64,000 nucleotides of DNA from Lysobacter panacisoli (GCF_009765165.1 NZ_VLNU01000001.1:1913001-1977000), one strand, 5' to 3'; positions 8,551-16,948 are shown, counted from the stretch's first letter. Made by a program: numbers and translations. The notes: generated by a model from the letters alone, not told the origin.

Positions 8551-9762
8551 TCAGCGCCAGGCGCTGCCGACCTGGATGTACAGCGTCTCGTCTTCGGGAC
8601 CCCAGGCGTAGTCGGCGCCCACGTACAGGCGCAGCATGCGCGCGATCAGGTAGCGCACGCCGGCGCCTTTCGCGACCTGGCTTTGCGCCTCACCGAAGTC
8701 GTTGCGCTCGCCCCAGGTGCGGCCCGCACCGAGGAAGCCGATCAGGGCCCAGCGCGGTGTCATGTTCCAGCGCAATTCGGTTTCCATCGTGGCCGCGCGC
8801 GTGTCGACGTAGCGCGCCGACCCGATGCCGCGCAGGTCGATGAAGGGCAGGCGGTAGAACGGGATGTCGCCGTTGGCCCAGCGCGCGTCCACGCGTCCGC
8901 CGAGCACGAACCGGTCGTCGGCAAGCGGAAGATAGGCGTAGACATGGCTGCGATAGCTCTGGAAATCCACATCGCTGCCGATCGCACCGTCGTAGAAGTT
9001 GCCTTCGATCATGCCCAGCCAGCCGCTGTTGGGCGTGAACGAGTTGTCGCGCTGGTCGTACTGCAGCGACAGGCCCAGTCCCGAAGTGCGCTCCGACAAC
9101 TCCTCGTCGCTGAAGAGTTCGCGATCGGAGTCGACGTCGAAGCCGAGATCCAGGTCCATGTACGTCCACGACAGTCCCAGGAACAGGTCCTGGTCGCCGA
9201 GCCGTCGCGCCATCTTCTGAAACGACACCACGCCATCGGCGTTGTAGCCGATCGCCACCGGTTCGATGAGTTCGCCGGGTGTGTAGAAGTCGAGGTTGAA
9301 CGAGGACTTGGCGATGCCGCCGGTATAGCGCCACAGGTCGTCCTTGAAGTGCAGCATCGCGCCGCCACCGTACGCGTAGCTGCCGTTCTCGGTCTTCAGC
9401 GCCATCGCACCGAAGATGTTGGGTGCGATCTGCTGCTCGCGTCCGTCGGCGGTCTTGCGGGAGATCGCCGCGCCCGCGGGGCGATGGAAGAACACCGCCG
9501 CGAGTCCGCCGCCGTAGCCTACGGCCGGATCGCTGATGATGATCGGCACGGGCAGGAAGCCCTTGTGGTCGAGCAGCCAGCGCGACATGTCGAGGTCGCC
9601 GTCCTTCGCGTCGTGCAGGAGGTCGCCCTTGTTCGCAGTGTCGTTCGTCTCCTGCACCGTTGAGGATCCGGTTGCGTCCTGCGCGGAGGCATCAAGGGCG
9701 AACATGCCGGACAGGCATGCCGCGCACAGCATGCCGGCGACGGTCAGCCTGCGGCGCCGCAC
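8551..9762 (-). CDS. BamA/TamA-family outer-membrane barrel protein
   Basis: A protein of about 403 residues that ends in a surface-antigen (Omp85-type) barrel. It has a signal peptide (LTVAGMLCAACLSGMFALDA), then a short periplasmic part and repeated amphipathic strands; typical pieces are SLQYDQRDNSFTPNSGWLG (the D15 signature with D-R-D and P..G), LPFIDLRGI with the RGI/RGF-like turn, and a C-terminal strand ending IQVGSAWR. No POTRA domains are obvious, so it is a short barrel-only member. I chose the GTG at 9762, 7 bases after the upstream stop; an upstream in-frame start would overlap the previous gene by 74 bases. It is the last gene of the six-gene operon. Confidence 0.85.
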   Translation of the reverse strand: MRRRRLTVAGMLCAACLSGMFALDASAQDATGSSTVQETNDTANKGDLLHDAKDGDLDMSRWLLDHKGFLPVPIIISDPAVGYGGGLAAVFFHRPAGAAISRKTADGREQQIAPNIFGAMALKTENGSYAYGGGAMLHFKDDLWRYTGGIAKSSFNLDFYTPGELIEPVAIGYNADGVVSFQKMARRLGDQDLFLGLSWTYMDLDLGFDVDSDRELFSDEELSERTSGLGLSLQYDQRDNSFTPNSGWLGMIEGNFYDGAIGSDVDFQSYRSHVYAYLPLADDRFVLGGRVDARWANGDIPFYRLPFIDLRGIGSARYVDTRAATMETELRWNMTPRWALIGFLGAGRTWGERNDFGEAQSQVAKGAGVRYLIARMLRLYVGADYAWGPEDETLYIQVGSAWR

Positions 9763-9769
9763 GGTGAGC

Positions 9770-10591
9770 TCACTTCGGCGGAACCAGGAACGTGACGACG
9801 AAGCGGAGGCCCCAGTCCGGCCCACCCGTGGGCGCATCGGCATAACCGCGCACGCCGCCTGCGAAGCTCATCATCTGGCTGCCCACGCGCGTGACCTTCG
9901 AGTACGTCACGTTGATCGGCACCGTCCATTGCTGGTTCTCCCAGTCGTAGGTCGACTCGGCGTTGAAGGTGAGCGTGCGTCCGCCGGGCAGGTGCTTGGC
10001 GAAGAAGGGCTGCAGGAAGGTGTTGCTGATGTCCGGATCGTTGCTGGAACCCGCCACCGACCAGATGTGGTTGGCGAGCACGCCGATCGTCCATCCGTGG
10101 GTTTCGGTCAGCACCAGCACGCTGGGGCCGGCGCCCCATTGATCGGGCCCGAGCAGGTCGTCGCTCGCGGTGGGCAGCAGGAACACCGGGCCCACGCCCC
10201 ACGTGATGCCGCCCTTGGTGGGCTGCTTGGGCGAGAAGAAGAACGTCGGGTTGATATCGCCCAGTCCGAACTGGCTTCCTGATTTGCCCGCGATGTCGTC
10301 CTGGTAGATGACGGGAACGATGATGCGCGAGATCAGGTTCCAGTCTTCCGATATAGATGCGGGGATCACCGGCTGTATGTTCAACGTGTGGCGCGTGCCG
10401 TCCTCGCTCCCGTAGCCGAAGTCGGCGTTGTACTGCAGCGGGATGCTGATCAGCGACGCGACGGGGTTGGAGAGCTTCTTCGCCAGTTCGTCGGCGCTGT
10501 CCTGGGCCGATGCGGGGCCTGTCGTGATCGCAAGTCCGATCAGCGCTACGAGGGTCAGCCCGGCGCGGGCCTGCTTCACGGATGGATTCAT
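9770..10591 (-). CDS. Outer-membrane barrel protein, transporter-like (unknown)
   Basis: A 273-residue exported protein with a signal peptide (residues 1-29, ending GPASAQ). The mature part has alternating beta strands and short periplasmic turns (FGLGDINPTFFFSP, ITWGVGPVFLLPT, WGAGPSVLVL, WTIGVLANHIWS), with a final strand WGLRFVVTFLVPPK ending near the stop as barrel proteins do. Such proteins are often labelled 'transporter' or 'neuromedin U' in databases, labels that carry no tested function. It lies 19 bases after the SphA-like gene and 7 bases before the Omp85-type gene, so it is in the same transcript. Confidence 0.8.
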   Translation of the reverse strand: MNPSVKQARAGLTLVALIGLAITTGPASAQDSADELAKKLSNPVASLISIPLQYNADFGYGSEDGTRHTLNIQPVIPASISEDWNLISRIIVPVIYQDDIAGKSGSQFGLGDINPTFFFSPKQPTKGGITWGVGPVFLLPTASDDLLGPDQWGAGPSVLVLTETHGWTIGVLANHIWSVAGSSNDPDISNTFLQPFFAKHLPGGRTLTFNAESTYDWENQQWTVPINVTYSKVTRVGSQMMSFAGGVRGYADAPTGGPDWGLRFVVTFLVPPK

Positions 10592-10610
10592 GCCATTCCC
10601 CGGCAGCGGA

Positions 10611-11561
10611 TCAGAACGTGACCGTAGCGGTGACCATCAACGGATCGCCTTCGATGCGGCGCTTCACGTCGAATTCCGCCATCCAGCGTGCGGCGAACTC
10701 GACGCTGCCGCCGTCCCACTTCCTGCTGTAGGTGACGATCGGGCCGAGCGCGAGCGCGTGGCCCTTGAAGCCGTCGAGGCGATCGGCGGTGGGACCTTCA
10801 TCCTTCTCCAGCTGCTGGATCCAGCCACCCGCGCCGCCGACGCCCCAGCCGCTCGGGAAACGCTTGATCAGCAACGTGTCGAGACGGAACACCGCGCCGT
10901 TCTGGTAATCGGTGGCGTCGTTCTCGGTGTAGAAATCCACGGCGGCGAGCGTGCTGAATTCCAGCGTGCCCTTCTGCATCAACTGGGTGTAGCCGATGGT
11001 CGGCGAGTAGGTCCAGGTGTTGAGGCTGAGGTTGGCCAGGCTGTTGGGGTCGTAGCTGCCCCAGTCGCTGTAGATGTACAGCGCCAGCGTCATGTGGCGC
11101 GTCTGGTCGAAGTGGTAGCCGGCGATGATCGGCGCGAAGAACGGATCGAACAGGTCCCAGTCGGCCTTGTCGGTGCGCGTGCCCGTGAGGTTGCCGATCG
11201 AGACGTTGGCGTCCACTTCGACCTGCGCGACGGGCAGGGTGAACATCGAGGCGAAGTTCCAGTGGCCCGGACCGGTGTCCCACACGTACACACCGGCGAA
11301 CGACACGAGGTCGAAGGTCGCGTCCAGGCCGAGCGTGACCTGGTTGCCGATCGGCACCTGCCGTTCGGCGCCGATGTCGCCGGAGTAGTGCACGTAACCG
11401 ACCAGCAGATTGAAGCCGGGTTCGGGAGGCACGACACCGGCGAACTGAGTGATGTTGGTGCCGGTGATGGTGCGTCCCAGCGCACCTTCGGTCGCCAGTG
11501 CGGGCGCGAGCGGCAATGCCGCGAGGACAAGCGTGCTGGCGAGGAGCGTGCGTTGTTTCAT
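10611..11561 (-). CDS. SphA-like outer-membrane protein (phenol-degradation MetA family)
   Basis: A 316-residue exported beta-barrel. A signal peptide (residues 1-23, ending APALA) is followed by strands typical of the 'MetA-pathway of phenol degradation' family: PPEPGFNLLVGYVHYSGDIG, WDTGPGHWNFASMF, WDLFDPFFAPIIAGYHF and WTYSPTIGYTQLMQKGTLEF. Members are thought to be channels for hydrophobic molecules; Pseudomonas SphA is a sphingosine-induced relative. The final residues (PLMVTATVTF) end on an aromatic as outer-membrane proteins do. No aromatic-degradation genes are nearby, so the cargo here is unknown. Third from the end of the six-gene operon. Confidence 0.85.
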   Translation of the reverse strand: MKQRTLLASTLVLAALPLAPALATEGALGRTITGTNITQFAGVVPPEPGFNLLVGYVHYSGDIGAERQVPIGNQVTLGLDATFDLVSFAGVYVWDTGPGHWNFASMFTLPVAQVEVDANVSIGNLTGTRTDKADWDLFDPFFAPIIAGYHFDQTRHMTLALYIYSDWGSYDPNSLANLSLNTWTYSPTIGYTQLMQKGTLEFSTLAAVDFYTENDATDYQNGAVFRLDTLLIKRFPSGWGVGGAGGWIQQLEKDEGPTADRLDGFKGHALALGPIVTYSRKWDGGSVEFAARWMAEFDVKRRIEGDPLMVTATVTF

Positions 11562-11614
11562 CAGCGGTTCTCCGCGATCGAGTGTGTTCGTCCTGCGTTG
11601 CCGTCTTCGCGCGA

Positions 11615-14215
11615 TCAGCGCCGGCGGCCGCCGCCGCCACGGAAGCCGCCGCCCATGCTCGGACGGAAGCCGCCTGCGGGTCGGCTGTATCCGCCAGCAG
11701 GTCTGCTGTAGCCACCGGCAGGTCGCTGGGGACGGTTCGTGTTCATGGAGCGCTGGAAGCCGCCGTCGATACGCTCGTTGCCGCGCTCGCGCGCGAAGCG
11801 TTCATTCTCCAGTCCCGGCGGCGGATTGTCGCGACGCGCGCCTTGTCCTTCGGGACGATCCACCTTGGTCCAACCACCGTCGTCGTCGTGGCGATACACG
11901 TTGCCATCGCGACCGGCGTAGACGTTGTCGTTGACCTCGACCACGCCGCCCTTGTGGAAGGTTCCGGTGTCGGCGTTGTAGTGGAAGCCGCCCGCGCCGC
12001 GCGCATCGACGCGCCTGCCTTCGCTGTCGAACGCGCCCGCACCCGCCGCGCCTCCCTGGCCGGCGACCGCGCCACCCGCGCTTTGGGTCACGCGGCCGGT
12101 ATTGGTGTTGATCGTGGTGCGCTGCCCGCCCGCGGCGGCCTGTCCGGTGTACGGATTGACCGCGACGCCACCGCCGCCGGCGACGACGCGTCCGGTCTGC
12201 GGGTTGTAGCGGATGCCCTGCGCACCGGCGCGCGTGGTGCCGGTGTAGACGTTGGTGTTGACGCCGGCGCGTCCGATGCCGCGACCACCGGTGGCCTCGT
12301 TGTAGAAGCCGCCGCGTGCGGCGCGTCCGACATTGCCTGTCCACGGATTCGCCCACGCGGCCGCGGTGCCACGCACGGCGGCGTTGCCCCAGCTGCCATA
12401 GACATTCCACGCCGCGGCGCCGCCGCCCCACCAGCCCCACGGATACGCCGGGCCGTACCACGGCCCCCACCACGGGTTGTACGGACCGTACCAGCCGCCG
12501 TACCAGCCCCAGCCCCAGCCGAAGGTCCATCCGACCCACGCGTTCCAGCCGAAGTACACGCCCATGCCGTAGGTCGCCGGGCAGCCGTACCAGTACGCGC
12601 CGACCCACGGATCGCAGACGTAGCCGGTGCCGTAGACCACGACGTCGTCGCTCACCACCGTGCCGTAGTAGCCGGGTGTGTAGCCGACGTACACGTCGTC
12701 GCCGCTCTGTCCGTACACGCGAACATATGTCACGTAGTGCAGCGGCGAACTGGTCGGGATCGCATAGATCTCCGCGGGCACGCTGGTCGCGACCGTCCAC
12801 GGACCGGTCGGCGAAGTCGACGTGAACCAGATGCCCTTGTCGACTGCGTAGTAGCTGTCCATCGCGACGCGGATCACCGGCACCGCGGTGTTGTGCGCGT
12901 ATTGCAGCTGCGTGCCGCCGATCGGCTGCCATTGCGGCGCGCCGTCGTACTGCACGGTCAGCTTCGCCTGTCCCTTGTTGACGGTGGCGGTCTGCGGAAT
13001 GTCGTTGGCGATCAGCGATTCCTTCGATTCCGGCGTCCCCGGGATCGACGCGAGCACGCCGCTCTTGGGGCTGTCGGGCGGGATCTTCGCGAACTCCGCC
13101 GGCAGCTTCGACGGCGATACGTAGGTCCACGGACCTTTCGCACCCGGCGCGGTGAACCAGCGTCCCGACACCAGCACGTACCACGCATTCCCGCTCGCGC
13201 CATCGACGAACACGTCCGCCCCGGTGTTGTCGATGTAGCTGAGCTTCGTGCCCGGCACGTCGACGAACTGCGGTTCGCCCTGCACGGAGATGAGCTCGGC
13301 CGGTCCCGTGCGCACGTAGATATCCGGCACGCGGCCGGCAGCGAAATCCTGCTTGAGCGCATCGGGCGCCTGGTCGAGCGCATCGACCTGCTTGCTCGCC
13401 ACCGCCTCGTCCTTCGCCTTCACCAGCGAGGCGTCGACATTCGCGACCGGCGACCACGGGCCGTTGACGGTCGGCGCACTGGCCCAGTGGCCCGCAACGA
13501 CGGTGTAGAACGTCGCGCCCTTCTGCAACAGCAGCGAACGCGAGTTGATCACGCGCTGCACGCCGGACGATCCGGTCGGCTTCAGGATGGGCTTGCCATC
13601 GACCAGCATCAGCACGGCCGGCGTGGTGCTGAAGATGATGTCAGGCGGATCGTTGCGCACCGGCAGCGAGTCGGGCTTCTTCGCGTCGACGTTGGCGATC
13701 GCCATCGCCGATTCGAGCTGGTCGAGCGAGATCGTCAGCGTCGATCGCTGCTTGAGCTGTTCGCGCGCCAGTTCGAGGTACTGCGTCTGCTTGGCCGTCG
13801 CGGTGGGGAAGCTGGCACTCGGCAGCTGTATGTCGCTCAGCACCACGGCGCGCGCGCCCTTGTCCACCTGCGTGCGCGCCTGGAACGACACCACGCCGTA
13901 ATCGGTGGTGTCCTGCGCCTTGCCATCGGGACCGGTGTGCGTGCCGGTCTTTACCGACATCGCGAAGCGGCCCTTGAGCTGGTTGCCTTCCCAGCTGTCG
14001 AACTGCGGCTGGTGCACGCTGAACTGCGTGCCGCGCAGGGTGAAGTCGCGCGGGAACGGACGTGCGTCGATGTTCTTTCCGCTGTCGTCGGCTGCCGCCG
14101 CGGATTGCATCGACAGCGTCGCGTTCGTTGCGGCGCCGGACGTTCCCGGAACGAAGGGCGCGCCGAGGAGCGCGAGGGAGAGTGCAGTGACGGCCAGCGT
14201 CGCGAACGTGCGCAT
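11615..14215 (-). CDS. Large secreted repeat protein (carbohydrate-binding V/XII-like), Trp/Tyr/Gly-rich
   Basis: An 866-residue exported protein. After a signal peptide (about 1-28) comes a 160-residue domain, then three repeats at about 199-257, 305-366 and 417-475, each ending in G-x-W-(F/A)-x6-8-G-P-W (GHWASAPTVNGPW, GRWFTAPGAKGPW, GIWFTSTSPTGPW). This resembles short carbohydrate-binding modules of families V/XII, though binding is untested. Residues 505-615 are extremely rich in Trp, Tyr and Gly (WGWGWYGGWYGPYNPWWG). A Gly/Asn/Thr-rich tail carries a GNVYRHDDDGGWTKVDR unit and ends in PAGGYSR repeats and GGGGRRR. The Arg-rich end argues against a barrel anchor. It lies in the middle of the six-gene operon. 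Confidence 0.8.
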   Translation of the reverse strand: MRTFATLAVTALSLALLGAPFVPGTSGAATNATLSMQSAAAADDSGKNIDARPFPRDFTLRGTQFSVHQPQFDSWEGNQLKGRFAMSVKTGTHTGPDGKAQDTTDYGVVSFQARTQVDKGARAVVLSDIQLPSASFPTATAKQTQYLELAREQLKQRSTLTISLDQLESAMAIANVDAKKPDSLPVRNDPPDIIFSTTPAVLMLVDGKPILKPTGSSGVQRVINSRSLLLQKGATFYTVVAGHWASAPTVNGPWSPVANVDASLVKAKDEAVASKQVDALDQAPDALKQDFAAGRVPDIYVRTGPAELISVQGEPQFVDVPGTKLSYIDNTGADVFVDGASGNAWYVLVSGRWFTAPGAKGPWTYVSPSKLPAEFAKIPPDSPKSGVLASIPGTPESKESLIANDIPQTATVNKGQAKLTVQYDGAPQWQPIGGTQLQYAHNTAVPVIRVAMDSYYAVDKGIWFTSTSPTGPWTVATSVPAEIYAIPTSSPLHYVTYVRVYGQSGDDVYVGYTPGYYGTVVSDDVVVYGTGYVCDPWVGAYWYGCPATYGMGVYFGWNAWVGWTFGWGWGWYGGWYGPYNPWWGPWYGPAYPWGWWGGGAAAWNVYGSWGNAAVRGTAAAWANPWTGNVGRAARGGFYNEATGGRGIGRAGVNTNVYTGTTRAGAQGIRYNPQTGRVVAGGGGVAVNPYTGQAAAGGQRTTINTNTGRVTQSAGGAVAGQGGAAGAGAFDSEGRRVDARGAGGFHYNADTGTFHKGGVVEVNDNVYAGRDGNVYRHDDDGGWTKVDRPEGQGARRDNPPPGLENERFARERGNERIDGGFQRSMNTNRPQRPAGGYSRPAGGYSRPAGGFRPSMGGGFRGGGGRRR
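11667..11728 (-). repeat. Tandem coding repeat PAGGYSR
   Basis: Near the 3' end of the large repeat gene, an approximately 24-base unit occurs three times in tandem, coding RPAGGYS, RPAGGYS and RPAGGF. The copies are nearly identical in DNA, so length variation by slippage between strains is plausible. Confidence 0.75.
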
Positions 14216-14245
14216 GGAAGCCTCTTCGGCGAAAGGAGCGGGATG

Positions 14246-14800
14246 TCAGTTCGGCGGATTCACCACGACGTACTGCACGTTCGTGCCTGCGTATTGCGGC
14301 TGGTACCAGGTGCTGCCGCATTGCTGGTAGGCGACGCCGTTGACGACGGTGGTCACGCAGCTGGGCGGCACCGAGTAGACGATCGAGCCGATCACGGCGG
14401 ACGTGATCGCGGCCGTGGCGGTGACTGCGGCCGCTGTCGCGACGGGATGGTCGTACCAGCCGTCGTGCCAGTCGTTGTCCACGTCGATGTCTATATCGTT
14501 GTGGATGTTGACGTCGCGATTGATGTTGGTGTTCCGGTTGACGTTGGTGTTGCGGTTCACGTTCCGGTTGGACGCGGCGCTGCGGTCGATGTTGCCGCCC
14601 CGGTTCGCGGCGGCAGCGTGGGCGCCGCCACCGGAACGCGCCGCGGCATGTCCGCCGCCGCCGGCGTGGTTGACGCTGGTGCGCGCGCCGCCGCGCGCGC
14701 GCGGCCCGGCGTCGGTATCGAAGGTGACGGCCAGCAGCGCGGTGGTGCCAGCGGAAAGGCACAGCAGGGCGACGATCGTTGCGGGACGAAGCGCGTTCAT
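14246..14800 (-). CDS. Exported protein with alternating Asn/Asp repeat
   Basis: A 184-residue protein of unknown function. It has an N-terminal signal or anchor (ATIVALLCLSAGTTALLAV), a Gly/Ala/His-rich linker, then about 33 residues (near 80-112) in which almost every second residue is Asn or Asp, alternating with Val, Ile, Thr or Arg (NVNRNTNVNRNTNINRDVNI). A hydrophobic helix follows (AAITSAVIGSIVYSV), and the end has two Cys (PPSCVTTVVNGVAYQQCG) and an aromatic strand with YVVVNPPN. The ATG at 14800 overlaps the stop of the DUF2092 gene by 4 bases, which fixes the start and couples the two genes. Confidence 0.75.
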   Translation of the reverse strand: MNALRPATIVALLCLSAGTTALLAVTFDTDAGPRARGGARTSVNHAGGGGHAAARSGGGAHAAAANRGGNIDRSAASNRNVNRNTNVNRNTNINRDVNIHNDIDIDVDNDWHDGWYDHPVATAAAVTATAAITSAVIGSIVYSVPPSCVTTVVNGVAYQQCGSTWYQPQYAGTNVQYVVVNPPN

Positions 14801-15594
14801 GGCGAAGCCTCCTGTGCAGCGGCGACATCCACTTCGACCAGCTTGATGCGTTGCGCGTCCTTTGGTGGCATGAACGTGAAGGCGGCGTCCTTCAGCGCGG
14901 CGCTGGTGTTCCAGGTGAGCGTGCTGGCGTACTGCGGGTGCGCGGGATCGTCGGTGGTCGTGATCACCAGGCGGCGCGGCAGCGGCTTCTCGCCGGCCTC
15001 GATCCACACCTGCCAGTCCACGCCTTCCTGGCGGAATGCGTACTGCTCGGTGACGCTGCCTCCGATGCGTGCGGGTCCGACGAACACCGCCGACGTCAAT
15101 GCCGAGGACGGCGCACGATCGGTGCCCCACAGGAACAGGTCTGCCAGCGGCAATTCGATGCCGTACTTGTCGTCGATCGCAGCAAGCAGCGCGCTGATGG
15201 TGGGCGGGGCGTCGGTGCTCGCGTAGAGCTTGTTCTTCGGACCGTAGACGGTGAGCGTCTTGCCGTCGTAGAAGATCTCGCGCTGCTTGCGATCGGTCTT
15301 CATCTCGAGATGCAGGCCGTTGGGCGCGCGCACCTTGTAGTCGATCGTTCCCGGGAACTCCAGCTTCTGCCCGTCTTCCGTCACCACGTCGATGGTGGAA
15401 TCGCCATGCACGGTGAAATTCTTCAGTGTGCGCAGGTAGCGTCCCATCTTCTCCAGCGCGGCGACTGCTTCGGGCTGCACCGTGGCCGCTGCTGTCGCTG
15501 CGGCTGCCGACGGTGGCGATGAGGTCTGGTCGGACGCCGCGGCCGTCGCCGACAGCGACAAGCTCAAGGCCAAGCACAACACGGAATGACGCAT
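14797..15594 (-). CDS. DUF2092 family periplasmic protein
   Basis: A 265-residue exported protein, first gene of the six-gene operon. A signal peptide (residues 1-20) is followed by an Ala/Ser-rich linker and the DUF2092 domain (about 40-258): LEKMGRYLRTLKNFTVHGDSTIDVV, then KVRAPNGLHLEMKTDRKQRE, FYDGKTLTVYGP, and DLFLWGT. The pattern of a long amphipathic half-barrel is reminiscent of LolA/LolB-type lipoprotein carriers, and the family is often compared with them; a lipid-binding role is therefore a reasonable guess, not shown. AGGAGG lies 6 bases before the ATG. Confidence 0.88.
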   Translation of the reverse strand: MRHSVLCLALSLSLSATAAASDQTSSPPSAAAATAAATVQPEAVAALEKMGRYLRTLKNFTVHGDSTIDVVTEDGQKLEFPGTIDYKVRAPNGLHLEMKTDRKQREIFYDGKTLTVYGPKNKLYASTDAPPTISALLAAIDDKYGIELPLADLFLWGTDRAPSSALTSAVFVGPARIGGSVTEQYAFRQEGVDWQVWIEAGEKPLPRRLVITTTDDPAHPQYASTLTWNTSAALKDAAFTFMPPKDAQRIKLVEVDVAAAQEASP

Positions 15595-16025
15595 CTCGCA
15601 CCTCCTCGATGACCCGGTGTCTGCCGGGTGCGGAATCCGCGCGTCGTCCGCGCGGCGCTGGCGGTCAACGTTCGAAGCGGGGCGTCACGGTGATGACGTC
15701 CGTGGATGCGGCGATGCCGCGTCCGGTGCGATGGGCGGGGGAATGCGTGCGAGTCGATCTCTTCCCACGGTCCTGCTCCCTGCTGGCGGCACCTGACGTG
15801 TGCGATGCGGGTGCATCCGCTGCTTGCAGCGGTCCTCCGATTGCATGACGTCGGCACGCATCCACGGTGCCGGATTCATCGCCGATACATCCTGCGCGGA
15901 AGCCGTGAAAGAGCCGTGATGGGTGTTCAGGAAGACGCCGTTCCCGCGAAACGGCAGTGAAACGGAAACGCCGATCGTTCATGACCGGGCGAATCGCCAC
16001 GCGACACCGGTATTAGGACGCGAAA
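15595..16025. other. Gene-free leader and promoter region of the six-gene operon
   Basis: This 431-base stretch between the tRNA terminator and the DUF2092 start has no convincing gene on either strand. A small perfect inverted repeat (ACCCGG, 6-base loop, CCGGGT) sits at 15612-15629, immediately upstream of the DUF2092 ribosome site, and could be a leader hairpin. The long leader suggests room for regulation of the operon. I could not place promoter boxes. Confidence 0.4.
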
Positions 16026-16053
16026 CAAAAAACCCCGCGCATGGCGGGGTTTT
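16026..16053 (-). terminator. Terminator after tRNA-Met
   Basis: A 10-base-pair stem (AAAACCCCGC / GCGGGGTTTT) with a 5-base loop lies about 35 bases after the tRNA 3' end. On the minus strand it is followed by a T run, as expected for an intrinsic terminator. Confidence 0.85.
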
Positions 16054-16088
16054 CCTGCGAACCGGCGGCGCCGTTCGCGATGTCCGAA

Positions 16089-16165
16089 TGGTGGCTATGG
16101 GTGGACTCGAACCACCGACCCCAGCATTATGAGTGCTGTGCTCTAACCGGCTGAGCTACATAGCC
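16089..16165 (-). tRNA. tRNA-Met (elongator, anticodon CAT)
   Basis: A 77-base cloverleaf on the minus strand: acceptor GGCTATG/CATAGCC, D-arm GCTC/GAGC with AGCCGGTTA loop, anticodon arm CAGCA-CTCATAA-TGCTG, variable loop GGGTC, T-arm GGTGG-TTCGAGT-CCACC, discriminator A and an encoded CCA. It closely resembles the enterobacterial elongator metT gene. The first pair is G-C, which excludes initiator tRNA. A CAT anticodon could also mark the lysidine-modified tRNA-Ile, but the anticodon stem and acceptor fit Met better. Confidence 0.93.
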
Positions 16166-16284
16166 ACGCGGAGAACCGCGAATTATTCATGCCGAAGGGG
16201 TGGTCGTCAATCGTCCGCCGCCGGCTTGTCCTTGCGACCGGGGGCGTGGCAGAGTCGGGGACAGTGAATTCAGGAGTCCGCATC

Positions 16285-16860
16285 GTGATCGATCCGGACG
16301 GCTACCGGCCCAATGTCGGCATCGTTCTGATGCACCCCGACGGTCGCGTTTTCTGGGCGCGACGCGTCCATCGCGACGGCTGGCAATTCCCGCAGGGCGG
16401 GATGAACAGCGACGAGACGCCGCTGGAGGCCATGTACCGCGAGTTGCGCGAGGAAACCGGCCTGCTCCCGGAGCATGTCGAAGTGCTCGGCGCGACCCCC
16501 GGCTGGCTGCGCTACCGCCTGCCGCAGCGTGCGATCCGCCGCAACGACCGGCTCGTCTGCATCGGCCAGAAGCAGGTGTGGTTCCTGCTGCGCCTGACCG
16601 GGCAGGAGTCCGACCTGCGCCTGGACCTGACCGACAAGCCGGAATTCGACAACTGGCGCTGGGTGGATTTCTGGTACCCGGTCGAGCACGTGGTGATGTT
16701 CAAGCGCGGGGTCTACGCCCGGGCGCTGCTCCACCTGGCGCCGGCCGCGCGCCAGGTTGCCGGCCCGCAGGCCGTGCCGACGCCGTCCCCGGAGTTTCAG
16801 GGCCAGGACCGTCAGGGCCGCAATCGCCGGCCCATCGCGGGGCGGGCCGGCTCGCGCTGA
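16285..16860 (+). CDS. rppH: RNA pyrophosphohydrolase
   Basis: A 191-residue Nudix hydrolase that removes pyrophosphate from 5'-triphosphate mRNA ends and so opens the RNase E decay route. The GTG start at 16285 has AGGAG 8 bases upstream and gives the family N-terminus (M/V)[15 protein letters not shown]. The Nudix box is GG-x5-E-x5-Y-REL-x-EETG (residues 38-60, [20 protein letters not shown]). The later stretch KQVWFLLRL and [15 protein letters not shown] is diagnostic of RppH. The last 30 residues are a basic, Gln/Arg-rich tail. An in-frame upstream extension would run into the tRNA flank and has no ribosome site. Confidence 0.96.
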   Translation: MIDPDGYRPNVGIVLMHPDGRVFWARRVHRDGWQFPQGGMNSDETPLEAMYRELREETGLLPEHVEVLGATPGWLRYRLPQRAIRRNDRLVCIGQKQVWFLLRLTGQESDLRLDLTDKPEFDNWRWVDFWYPVEHVVMFKRGVYARALLHLAPAARQVAGPQAVPTPSPEFQGQDRQGRNRRPIAGRAGSR

Positions 16861-16878
16861 GAGTCGGCTCCCGTTAAT

Positions 16879-16893
16879 TGACAATCATTCTCA
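16879..16893 (+). promoter_or_regulatory. Fur box upstream of bfd
   Basis: The 15 bases TGACAATCATTCTCA fit the 7-1-7 inverted Fur repeat (TGA-x-AAT-x-ATT-x-TCA) with every symmetric core base kept; the wider 19-base window at 16874-16892 matches 13 of 19 positions of the classical iron box. It lies about 55 bases before the bfd start, in the only intergenic space between rppH and bfd, so iron-dependent control of bfd is likely. Confidence 0.8.
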
Positions 16894-16948
16894 TTCATGG
16901 CGAAATGACTCCGCAGCCGATCCGGCTGCCCAGTCCGATGACGCCAAC

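Noticed and set aside
14517-14575. Short DNA repeats (GTTG-rich) as a possible CRISPR-like or regulatory array
   Set aside because: They are in frame and encode the Asn-x repeat of the exported protein, so coding explains them.
11498-15226. Very long open frame (over 1200 codons) on the plus strand opposite the six-gene operon
   Set aside because: It is antisense to genes with signal peptides, overlapping stop/start junctions and family motifs. Its translation is Arg/Ala/Val/His-rich with no domain, as expected from high-GC codon bias.
16089-16165. Reading the CAT-anticodon tRNA as initiator Met or as lysidine tRNA-Ile
   Set aside because: The first acceptor pair is G-C rather than mismatched, which excludes initiator. 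The overall sequence follows elongator Met closely; Ile2 cannot be fully excluded but is less likely.
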